NCBI GenBank assembly: GCA_029935255.1
Contig: JAOZKS010000209.1
Span: 1 to 5,069 of the forward strand
Length of the DNA: 5,069 nt
Source of the DNA: Pontiella sp.
GTDB lineage: Bacteria > Verrucomicrobiota > Kiritimatiellia > Kiritimatiellales > Pontiellaceae
Direction of reading: 5' to 3'
The position numbers and the translations under genes were made by a program. Below, piece after piece: positions 1 to 4,622 of the stretch; the stretch's first letter is position 1, and each line of letters begins with the position of its first letter. The notes below the pieces were generated by a model. The model worked only from the letters and a program-made list of their open reading frames with translations, had not been told where the DNA came from and did not search any database.

Positions 1-2
1 AC

Positions 3-182
3 AATGCCTCAAAGGCCAGCAACAAACAGGTCAAATACATCCTCGACCTAGGAAAAGCCAGTGAAAAACGACTGGCCGATCTGAATCAGGAAGTGGCTAC
101 GTTATTCCAAGTGGAATCCATCTACGAACTATCCAAAAAGGATGCCAGCAAGTTTGTAGATGTGTTGAAGCAGGCCGCTTAG
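3..182 (+). CDS. C-terminal fragment of a probable phage-type recombination or ssDNA-binding protein (5' end outside window)
   Basis: An open frame enters from the left edge and ends at TAG 180-182, giving 59 residues and no start. The visible part is charged and helical. It begins with a K-Q-V-K-Y-I-L-D-L stretch and ends with Y-E-L-S-K-K-D-A-S-K-F-V-D-V-L-K. From memory, this kind of small helical tail ('xxKQxxxIxxL ... LSKxxASxxIDxLK') is common at the C-terminus of phage annealing, ssDNA-binding and related DNA-metabolism proteins. The next gene on the same strand is a RecB-like nuclease, which fits an annealase/exonuclease pair. The catalytic or DNA-binding core lies outside the window, so the exact family (RecT, Rad52-like, helicase or other) cannot be told. 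That this is a real coding end is likely; the function is inferred from the tail and its neighbour. Confidence 0.6.
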   Translation, partial: NASKASNKQVKYILDLGKASEKRLADLNQEVATLFQVESIYELSKKDASKFVDVLKQAA

Positions 183-205
183 AATCATCGAGTAAATCAA
201 TCAGT

Positions 206-240
206 AGCCCCGTAGTCCCCAGTGGATTGCTGGGCTTTTT
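206..240 (+). terminator. Probable rho-independent terminator after the first gene
   Basis: It begins 23 bases after the stop at 182. CCCAG (218-222) can pair with CTGGG (230-234) across a 7-base loop, followed by C and then T236-T240. An alternative, longer fold pairs AGCCC (206-210) with GGGCT (232-236). Both end in the T tract, as intrinsic terminators do. The stems are short (5 bp), so strength is uncertain. If active, it separates the upstream gene from the nuclease gene, or makes nuclease expression depend on read-through or on its own promoter in 241-288. Confidence 0.55.
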
Positions 241-257
241 ATTACATTTAAAACAGG

Positions 258-276
258 TTTGGAACGCTGTTCCAAA
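258..276. promoter_or_regulatory. Perfect palindrome upstream of the nuclease gene, candidate operator
   Basis: TTTGGAACGCTGTTCCAAA has two perfect 8-base arms around a 3-base centre. It lies 25 bases upstream of the nuclease ATG, after the putative terminator and before the ribosome site. Position and symmetry suit a dimeric repressor operator. GGAAC-N3-GTTCC recalls LexA-type GAAC-N4-GTTC sites but has one base fewer in the spacer, so I do not call it a LexA box. It could equally be a hairpin in the mRNA leader or a copy of a dispersed genomic palindrome. No clear -35/-10 pair was identified around it. Confidence 0.45.
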
Positions 277-300
277 ACTTAATAAATCAAGGAGAACACT

Positions 301-1119
301 ATGACCTTACAAGAATTAAGAAAGAGACCCCACTGGAGCTTTAGCTCGCTCAATAGTTTACTCAATATCTGTTCACTACAGTGGTATTTCCAGAAGATCG
401 CTAAGCTCGTTCCTACGCACACCTCAGTAAACCTCGTAGCAGGCTCCGTCTATCACCGCACGTTGGACCAGGTATTCATGGCGCGTAAACTGGCCGTACC
501 CTTCAGCCTCGAAGAGGCACAGGAGATGATTACTCAGGATTGGCGAAGGTCATCTGCTGAGGAAAATATCCTATATGGAAAACTGGATGCTGATGGCGTG
601 GAAAAGCAGGGAAGAGGACTAATCAAGGTTGCCTACGAAACCATAGATGATACCGAGAAGGTGATCGAGGTAGGCGAGGTCTTCTGTGTGCCTATCGTGC
701 ATCAAGGAAAATTCCTATCGAAACCTTTGGTCGGCGAGTTTGATCTGGTGGTGGAAAAGGAGGGGAAACCTTTGGTCATAGATTGGAAAACGGCAGCGAC
801 ACGCTGGGCGAAAACTAAGGCTGAAAAGAGTTTGCAGGCTACGGCTTACTCGATGGCGTACCAGCAAAAGTATGGGATTAATCCAGCGGTCAGGTTCGAT
901 GTGGCGGTGAAGAACAAGACACCGGTTTTCGAGAGCCATCTCACTACCCGGACTCCGGCCAGTTGGGAGCTGTTGGGAGCCTTGGCGGCGAAGGCGGAAT
1001 CCATCGTCAAAAATGAGCTGTTCTATCCGAGTCTGGAGAGTTTTGCCTGCAACGGATGTGCGTTCCAAAGTGCCTGCAAAGAATGGGGCGGGGCGGTTGT
1101 TTGTGCCAAGGCTGCCTGA
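301..1119 (+). CDS. RecB/Cas4-like PD-(D/E)XK nuclease with probable Fe-S cluster
   Basis: This 272-residue protein reads as a complete PDDEXK_1-type (RecB/AddB/Cas4) nuclease. Motifs in order: an N-terminal S-x-S-x-L-N ... C segment (residues 13-30, C24); A-G-S-V-Y-H (47-52, H52); G-E-F-D (145-148, D148); V-I-D-W-K (159-163, D161 and K163 as the D-x-K pair); and Q-A-T-A-Y (179-183, the QxxxY motif). C250-x2-C253-x5-C259 near the end plus C24 make the one-plus-three cysteine layout that holds a 4Fe-4S cluster in Cas4 and AddB. A fifth cysteine, C268, has no assigned role. The expected activity is Mg2+-dependent cytoplasmic DNA exonuclease. AAGGAG at 289-294, 6 bases before the ATG, fixes the start. 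The upstream neighbour looks like a phage recombination protein, and there are no CRISPR repeats or cas1/cas2, so a phage recombination exonuclease is preferred over Cas4. Fold confidence is high; biological role is moderate. Confidence 0.82.
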   Translation: MTLQELRKRPHWSFSSLNSLLNICSLQWYFQKIAKLVPTHTSVNLVAGSVYHRTLDQVFMARKLAVPFSLEEAQEMITQDWRRSSAEENILYGKLDADGVEKQGRGLIKVAYETIDDTEKVIEVGEVFCVPIVHQGKFLSKPLVGEFDLVVEKEGKPLVIDWKTAATRWAKTKAEKSLQATAYSMAYQQKYGINPAVRFDVAVKNKTPVFESHLTTRTPASWELLGALAAKAESIVKNELFYPSLESFACNGCAFQSACKEWGGAVVCAKAA

Positions 1120-1239
1120 TCTTTATGACAGCTGTGGTAGCACCTGGAGGAGGTTAAAACCCGTTCAAAATGGATGAAACGCTGCAAATACCCCCTCTAA
1201 ACCCCTGAAAACCGGCCCAAATCGGGTAAAAAAACAGTT

Positions 1240-1246
1240 AAAGGAG
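1240..1246 (+). promoter_or_regulatory. Shine-Dalgarno site AAAGGAG for the truncated + strand gene
   Basis: AAAGGAG lies 9 bases before ATG 1256-1258, a strong match to the 16S anti-SD at good spacing and similar to the AAGGAG before the nuclease gene. It is the main reason to treat the short + frame at 1256 as a true gene start. The stop codon of the antisense methyltransferase frame (1247-1249) directly abuts this site. Confidence 0.5.
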
Positions 1247-2197
1247 CTAAAAAACATGATTATTGAGCTGAAAACCGACCTTGCCGTGAGGGAGGCGGGC
1301 ATTGACGGCACTATGCTCGTCTCCATCCTTTTTAAGGAAGATTCTCAGTGTGCGGATAAATTCGGGGCTGGTGCCGCAACATCCGCCGCTCAAGTCGGCA
1401 CCGGCATCGAGCAGGGGTTGTGCGAACGATGAAAATTCCGCCGGCGTGGTTTTGTAGAGGGCTTTTCCATCGACCATTTCCGGAAGGCCTGCATTTCCTT
1501 TGATCCAGATCGGAAGGTCGGTGTGCTTCTTCATCGTGGCGCAGAGTTTCACGAAGCCTTCGATGCCCTGTCCGCAGTTGGAGCCAATTACATCCGCTCC
1601 GGCTTCGGTGAGTTCCGTGGCGGCCTGTTCTACTGTGACACCCATCATGGTGCGGTCAAGATCCGCTCCGGCATCGTAGACCATGGAGGCGACAACGGGC
1701 AGGCCGGTGGACTTGCAGGCCTTGAGGGCAATCTTGGCTTCTTCAAGGTCGGACATGGTTTCAATTACAAGTCCATCCGCACCTCCGGCGAGTAGCGCTT
1801 GTGCCTGCTCGGAAAAGGCGGCCAGCAATTCCTCTTCGGTCACATCGCCCATCATCAGCATTTTTCCGGTAGGGCCGACCGAAGCAAAGACCAGCGCCTT
1901 GTCGCCCGCCGCGCGTTTGGAGATTTGCGCTCCGGCTTGGTTGACTTCCGTCACCTGGTCGGCCAGTCCGTGGCGTTCCAGTGTAAACCGGGTTCCTCCG
2001 AAGGTGTTGGTGATGATGATTCGGCTTCCTGCGGAGACATAGGATGCAGCGACGGCCTCAACTATTTCCGGGTGTTCCAAATTCAGCGCCTCTGGGGATT
2101 CGCCGGGTTTGAGTCCCTGTTTTTGCAGTTCCGTTCCCCATGCGCCATCGATGATGATGGGGCGTTCGTTCAGAAGGTTCTTGATGGTATCGTGCAT
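1247..2197 (-). CDS. Homocysteine S-methyltransferase family protein (MetH N-domain/BHMT type), probably with a foreign C-terminal tail
   Basis: This is a 316-residue zinc-dependent TIM-barrel methyltransferase (Pfam S-methyl_trans) that would transfer a methyl group to the thiol of homocysteine, giving methionine. Visible motifs are D-G-A-W-G-T-E-L-Q (17-25), N-T-F-G-G-T-R (64-70), V-G-P-T-G (107-111), I-E-T-M-S-D (145-150), G-S-N-C-G-Q-G (205-211) and G-G-C-C-G-T (271-276). The zinc ligands are C208, C273 and C274, all present. It resembles the stand-alone homocysteine module of MetH more than mammalian BHMT. The start at 2197 has GGAG at 2209-2206, 8 bases upstream, inside the 14-base gap after the CobW-like gene, so the two are co-transcribed. 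Family members usually end soon after GGCCGT-x-P-E-x-I-R; here the frame continues past F-L-K-K (287-290) for 26 residues with no family feature. These are probably read-through across a junction. The catalytic core is intact. The methyl donor is unknown: a corrinoid protein, S-methylmethionine or a betaine are possible. Confidence 0.85.
   Translation of the reverse strand: MHDTIKNLLNERPIIIDGAWGTELQKQGLKPGESPEALNLEHPEIVEAVAASYVSAGSRIIITNTFGGTRFTLERHGLADQVTEVNQAGAQISKRAAGDKALVFASVGPTGKMLMMGDVTEEELLAAFSEQAQALLAGGADGLVIETMSDLEEAKIALKACKSTGLPVVASMVYDAGADLDRTMMGVTVEQAATELTEAGADVIGSNCGQGIEGFVKLCATMKKHTDLPIWIKGNAGLPEMVDGKALYKTTPAEFSSFAQPLLDAGADLSGGCCGTSPEFIRTLRIFLKKDGDEHSAVNARLPHGKVGFQLNNHVF
1256..1432 (+). 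pseudogene. Start of an unidentified + strand gene, apparently cut off at a sequence junction
   Basis: The frame runs 58 codons from ATG 1256 to TGA 1430-1432. It follows the nuclease gene by 136 bases on the same strand and has a strong ribosome site, so it looks like the next gene of that operon. The first 20 or so residues (M-I-I-E-L-K-T-D-L-A-V-R-E-A-G-I-D-G-T-M) read like an ordinary protein start. After roughly codon 22, position about 1320, the frame lies antisense to well-conserved methyltransferase codons and becomes meaningless before the stop. I infer that only the first 20 to 25 codons are original and the rest of the gene is lost at the junction. I do not recognise the protein. 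The alternative is that the ribosome site is accidental and there is no gene here. Confidence 0.4.
1300..1345. other. Inferred breakpoint between the recombination module and the methyltransferase operon
   Basis: Left of this interval the + strand reads as a credible gene start with its ribosome site. Right of it the - strand reads as conserved homocysteine methyltransferase. Each frame loses sense on the other's side, and the methyltransferase operon shows no terminator of its own. I place the join between the last family-like methyltransferase codons (about 1330) and the last sensible + strand codons (about 1320). No direct repeat, att-like core or insertion-sequence end is obvious. It could be a natural rearrangement, an element integration or a contig chimera. 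Confidence 0.45.
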
Positions 2198-2205
2198 GGT
2201 GGACT

Positions 2206-2209
2206 CTCC
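2206..2209 (-). promoter_or_regulatory. Ribosome binding site of the homocysteine methyltransferase gene
   Basis: GGAG, within CGGAGAG on the - strand, lies 8 bases before ATG 2197-2195 and wholly inside the 14-base gap after the CobW-like stop (2212). It confirms the ATG start and suggests tight translational linkage within one mRNA. Confidence 0.6.
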
Positions 2210-2211
2210 GG

Positions 2212-3114
2212 TTAGTTGTTTTTAGAGAGAGTATCGCACACAGCTTTCGTATTCAAACCTTCTTCGCTTCCGCCGCGTACGATCCATGCCAGACCCTGCG
2301 TCTTTCCCGATTCTGCCGGGGTGATGCTGAAGCCGGCCTTGGAATAGTCGAAATAGATCGGGCCTTTCAGAGATTGGAAATAGCCTTTCACGCGATAGAC
2401 CGCCTCTTCGTTTTCGCGGATGAAGGTTTCAAGCACCGTCGGGTCGAGCGGGTGGGGTAGTTCAATGGAGAAGGCCGAATAGTTTGGATCGCGGCACTTG
2501 GCGTAGTCGCCGTGCAGCTCGGTGTGGGGTCCGGGGTTTTCGAAGAGTTGGAAATCGGCTTCGCCCTTCACGCAGCGCACGAGGTGAACGTTGTTTTTGA
2601 TGTTGCGAATGGCCTGTTCGGTTGCGGTGAGTCGGTCTTCGTCGAACAGGTCGCTCTTATTGAGCAGGACGAGATCGGCGGCTTCCACTTGGCGAATAAT
2701 ATTGGGCAGAGTGTGGATCAGGGCCCGGAAGCTACGTGGCTCCACGATGGTTAGAATGTTGGCCAGCTCGAAATGCTGGTCGAGCTTCGTTTCGCGAAGC
2801 ATGTCGGCAATCACGCGCGGGTCGGCCATGCCGCTGGCTTCGATCACCACGCCTTCGGCATCGGCGTGCTGCTTATAGATTGTAGTCATTTGTCCGATGA
2901 ACTCGGTGACGAGGCATTTGCAGAAAATGCTTCCGCCGGGGATGGATACCACGTCTGGATTCTCCTCCGAGACGATGGCACCATCCACGTCGAGCGCGGA
3001 AAATTCGTTGATCAGATAGATCAGTTTCTGGTCGCGGTTCTCGGCCACGATGCGTTTAAGTAGCGTTGTCTTCCCCGTTCCCAAAAACCCGGTTATTAAA
3101 CAGATAGGAATCAT
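2212..3114 (-). CDS. CobW/CobP47K-family GTPase, putative metal or cofactor chaperone
   Basis: The protein is 300 residues from ATG 3114. It begins I-P-I-C-L-I-T-G-F-L-G-T-G-K-T-T, so the Walker A P-loop spans residues 9-16. I-E-A-S-G-M-A-D-P (91-99) matches the family's E-T-S-G-x-A-D-P, and N-K-S-D (152-155) is the guanine-specificity motif. A CobW C-terminal-type region covers about 212-290. Family members (YjiA, ZNG1, CobW) are cytoplasmic GTPases that deliver metals to client proteins. The family's metal-binding C-x-C-C here reads F-C-K-C (64-67), keeping two cysteines, and there is no His-rich tail. The frame stays open to a TTG at 3192, but the family starts just before the P-loop and the extra 26 residues look non-native, so I chose the ATG. 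Its ribosome site is weak (GGAA at 3124-3121). Lying between two zinc-type methyltransferase genes, it may load zinc or another metal, or help corrinoid handling; this is inference. Confidence 0.85.
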   Translation of the reverse strand: MIPICLITGFLGTGKTTLLKRIVAENRDQKLIYLINEFSALDVDGAIVSEENPDVVSIPGGSIFCKCLVTEFIGQMTTIYKQHADAEGVVIEASGMADPRVIADMLRETKLDQHFELANILTIVEPRSFRALIHTLPNIIRQVEAADLVLLNKSDLFDEDRLTATEQAIRNIKNNVHLVRCVKGEADFQLFENPGPHTELHGDYAKCRDPNYSAFSIELPHPLDPTVLETFIRENEEAVYRVKGYFQSLKGPIYFDYSKAGFSITPAESGKTQGLAWIVRGGSEEGLNTKAVCDTLSKNN

Positions 3115-3201
3115 AGTTGTTTCCGATTTAAGGGTCTGCGACCGTCTTAAATGAAGGTCGACATCGCCGGGCTTCCACGAAACGGCAATCAAAAATGTTC
3201 T
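3115..3201 (-). promoter_or_regulatory. 87-base spacer between the UroD-thioredoxin and CobW genes
   Basis: This is the longest gap in the operon. It holds a small perfect hairpin, GGTC-TGC-GACC on the + strand (3133-3143), and the weak GGAA ribosome site of the CobW-like gene. I see no T tract after the hairpin, so it is not a terminator. It might tune translation or mRNA stability between cistrons. The whole gap can be read as an N-terminal extension of the CobW frame from a TTG at 3192, which I do not believe is used. Confidence 0.25.
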
Positions 3202-4578
3202 TTAGTGTTCTTCCGCCATTTTGTCCAGCGCGGCTTTTTCGATCGCCTTTACCAACGTGGTTTGGTCGGGGATGATCGATGCAAAGGTTGGTTCGCCGTT
3301 GATGCAGATGGTCGGCAGGTTTTTGACGCCGAGCTTGACCATCATGCCAATCCCTTCGCGAACCTTGATTTTGTGTTCGTTGATCCACACTTTGACCATT
3401 GCGGCTTCGGCGGCTTTTTCGACGGCTTCCATCATGTATTGGCACGGGGCGCAGGAGGTGGAGTCGAGCGTGATTACATCGACCACGACCGCACGAGCAC
3501 CGTGATAGTCGGGTAGGGCGATGTCATCGAACGAGTCCGCTTCTTTGGCTTGTAGCGATTTTGCGGTTTCACGAGCATATTCGTCGTGCACCATTTCTGA
3601 AACGGCCTTTAGGTTTTGCGAGGGAACGGCGTAGGGAAGGTCGCAACCGGGAGCAAGGATGAAGCCTTTTTTGCCACTCTGGTTCATGATGTCGAGCACT
3701 TCCATTTTGGTGTCCTCTTCATCGCCCAATAACAGGACCGAGGTCAACTTGATGTTTCCGCCGAAGGACTTTGCTTGCGCTTCGCAGAGTTCGCGAAGGT
3801 GCACCATGTCGATCTGTTCATCGACAGAAATATTGTCGGCGGTGGTTTGTGCCATGACTTCTAGGTTGCGGGTCACATCGCCACAGACAAAGATCGAGGA
3901 GATTCCGCCGCGAGCCCGAATATGATCGAAAACTTTATTCATGGCCGGTGTAACAAACTGCACGAAATGGTTTGGGGAAATTTGGCTGGTCATTGGATCG
4001 ACCACGCCGATGACGTCTGCGCCATGGTCGAGATAGATATCGGCTGACTTGATGCAAATATCGGCGCAGTAATCAATGACGGCAATGACTTCGTCTTCCT
4101 CGTCGTACATGTCGAGGAAGATATCGTTTCCGAGCAGGTGGAGGGCGAGGGTGAACGGGCCGCAAATCAAGCCATACAGCGCGGTGTCGTCGCCGATCTC
4201 TTTCTTCAGGGTTTCCAATGCCTGAACCACGATGGGGAAGCGCCCTTTGGTTTCATCGAGTTCCGGCAGGTCGGAAATCGTCTTGCCCATCGCCAGCGGA
4301 TGGCTGGTTACGGCGGGGGGAACTTCGTCTGCCCAGTGTAGGTCGCAGCCGAGGATTTCGGCTTCGACCTGCAAGTCGAACATGACCGGCAATCCGTCGG
4401 GTTTGTATAATGATTTTGCTTTCAGAAGGCCTTTAACGATTAGCTCCGCCGACTGGAGATATTCTGTTGCGGTCTTTTCGATCAAGAACCCTCCGTGGCA
4501 TCCGACAAACGGCAACCATGCGGGGCGCTCGGTTTCTTTTCCCTGTATAGCGGCGAGTAGAATCTCTTTTCCATTCAT
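3202..4578 (-). CDS. UroD/MtaA-like methyltransferase with C-terminal thioredoxin-like domain (fusion)
   Basis: This 458-residue protein has two parts. Residues 1 to about 340 form a uroporphyrinogen-decarboxylase-fold domain of the MtaA/MtbA (corrinoid methyltransferase) kind: an M-N-G-K-E-I-L-L-A-A-I-Q-G-K start, G-P-F-T-L-A (140-145), V-C-G-D-V (231-235) and P-G-C-D-L-P (310-315). C232 and C312 correspond to the two cysteine zinc ligands of that family. The usual histidine two residues before the first cysteine is F230 here. Residues about 362-450 form a thioredoxin-like domain with redox motif C376-A-P-C379 and a probable cis-proline at N-L-P422-T. UroD-fold enzymes lacking heme-decarboxylase residues usually move methyl groups between corrinoid proteins and thiols. 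The redox domain could keep zinc thiolates reduced or serve a partner. It is first in the operon; AGGAG at 4593-4589 lies 10 bases before the ATG. There is no signal peptide or membrane segment, so it is cytoplasmic. The substrate is unknown. Confidence 0.85.
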   Translation of the reverse strand: MNGKEILLAAIQGKETERPAWLPFVGCHGGFLIEKTATEYLQSAELIVKGLLKAKSLYKPDGLPVMFDLQVEAEILGCDLHWADEVPPAVTSHPLAMGKTISDLPELDETKGRFPIVVQALETLKKEIGDDTALYGLICGPFTLALHLLGNDIFLDMYDEEDEVIAVIDYCADICIKSADIYLDHGADVIGVVDPMTSQISPNHFVQFVTPAMNKVFDHIRARGGISSIFVCGDVTRNLEVMAQTTADNISVDEQIDMVHLRELCEAQAKSFGGNIKLTSVLLLGDEEDTKMEVLDIMNQSGKKGFILAPGCDLPYAVPSQNLKAVSEMVHDEYARETAKSLQAKEADSFDDIALPDYHGARAVVVDVITLDSTSCAPCQYMMEAVEKAAEAAMVKVWINEHKIKVREGIGMMVKLGVKNLPTICINGEPTFASIIPDQTTLVKAIEKAALDKMAEEH

Positions 4579-4588
4579 AAAATTCGGT

Positions 4589-4593
4589 CTCCT
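4589..4593 (-). promoter_or_regulatory. Ribosome binding site of the operon's first gene
   Basis: AGGAG on the - strand, 10 bases before ATG 4578-4576. The spacing is slightly long but acceptable. It supports the chosen start, whose encoded N-terminus (M-N-G-K-E-I-L-L-A-A-I-Q-G-K-E-T-E-R-P) matches the usual beginning of UroD-family methyltransferases. Confidence 0.6.
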
Positions 4594-4610
4594 GTTTAAA
4601 TGAGGGACAG

Positions 4611-4616
4611 ATTGTA
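4611..4616 (-). promoter_or_regulatory. Possible -10 box (TACAAT) for the methyltransferase operon
   Basis: On the - strand, TACAAT matches five of six bases of TATAAT and sits in a TATATATACAAT tract, about 33 bases upstream of the first gene's start codon. At spacings of 16 to 18 bases the upstream hexamers (for example CTATCG) match TTGACA poorly. It is either an activator-dependent or extended promoter, or simply an AT-rich tract. This is the best candidate I see in the leader. Confidence 0.25.
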
Positions 4617-4622
4617 TATATA

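Noticed and set aside
715..1068. 117-codon - strand frame opposite the nuclease gene
   Set aside because: It is Arg-rich, lies antisense to conserved catalytic motifs and lacks a ribosome site.
301..1119. Cas4 of a CRISPR system
   Set aside because: The nuclease has Cas4-like motifs and cysteines, but the window has no repeat array, cas1 or cas2. The upstream neighbour looks like a phage recombination protein.
1125..1211. Tiny + strand frames (10 to 13 codons) in the gap after the nuclease gene
   Set aside because: They are too short, and the GGAGG at 1146-1150 is badly spaced for the ATG at 1170. No support for translation.
1212..1237. Weak hairpin CCC-AAATC-GGG as terminator of the nuclease gene or of the methyltransferase operon
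   Set aside because: The stem is only about three pairs and no T tract follows it in the relevant direction on either strand.
1683..2215. Overlapping + strand frames opposite the homocysteine methyltransferase
   Set aside because: They are antisense to conserved barrel motifs and have biased compositions typical of shadow frames.
3115..3192. N-terminal extension of the CobW-like protein from a TTG at 3192
   Set aside because: CobW proteins begin a few residues before the P-loop. The 26 extra residues have no family character, and an ATG at 3114 places the protein start exactly where the family expects it.
3128..3445. 105-codon - strand frame overlapping the UroD-thioredoxin gene
   Set aside because: It lies in another frame of the thioredoxin-like domain, is rich in Arg and Gln, and has no family features. 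It is a shadow of the real gene.
3202..4578. Heme-pathway uroporphyrinogen decarboxylase (hemE)
   Set aside because: The conserved N-terminal R-Q-A-G-R-Y type motif of HemE is absent. The Cys-based metal motifs (V-C-G-D, P-G-C-D) and the fused thioredoxin-like domain point to the methyltransferase branch.
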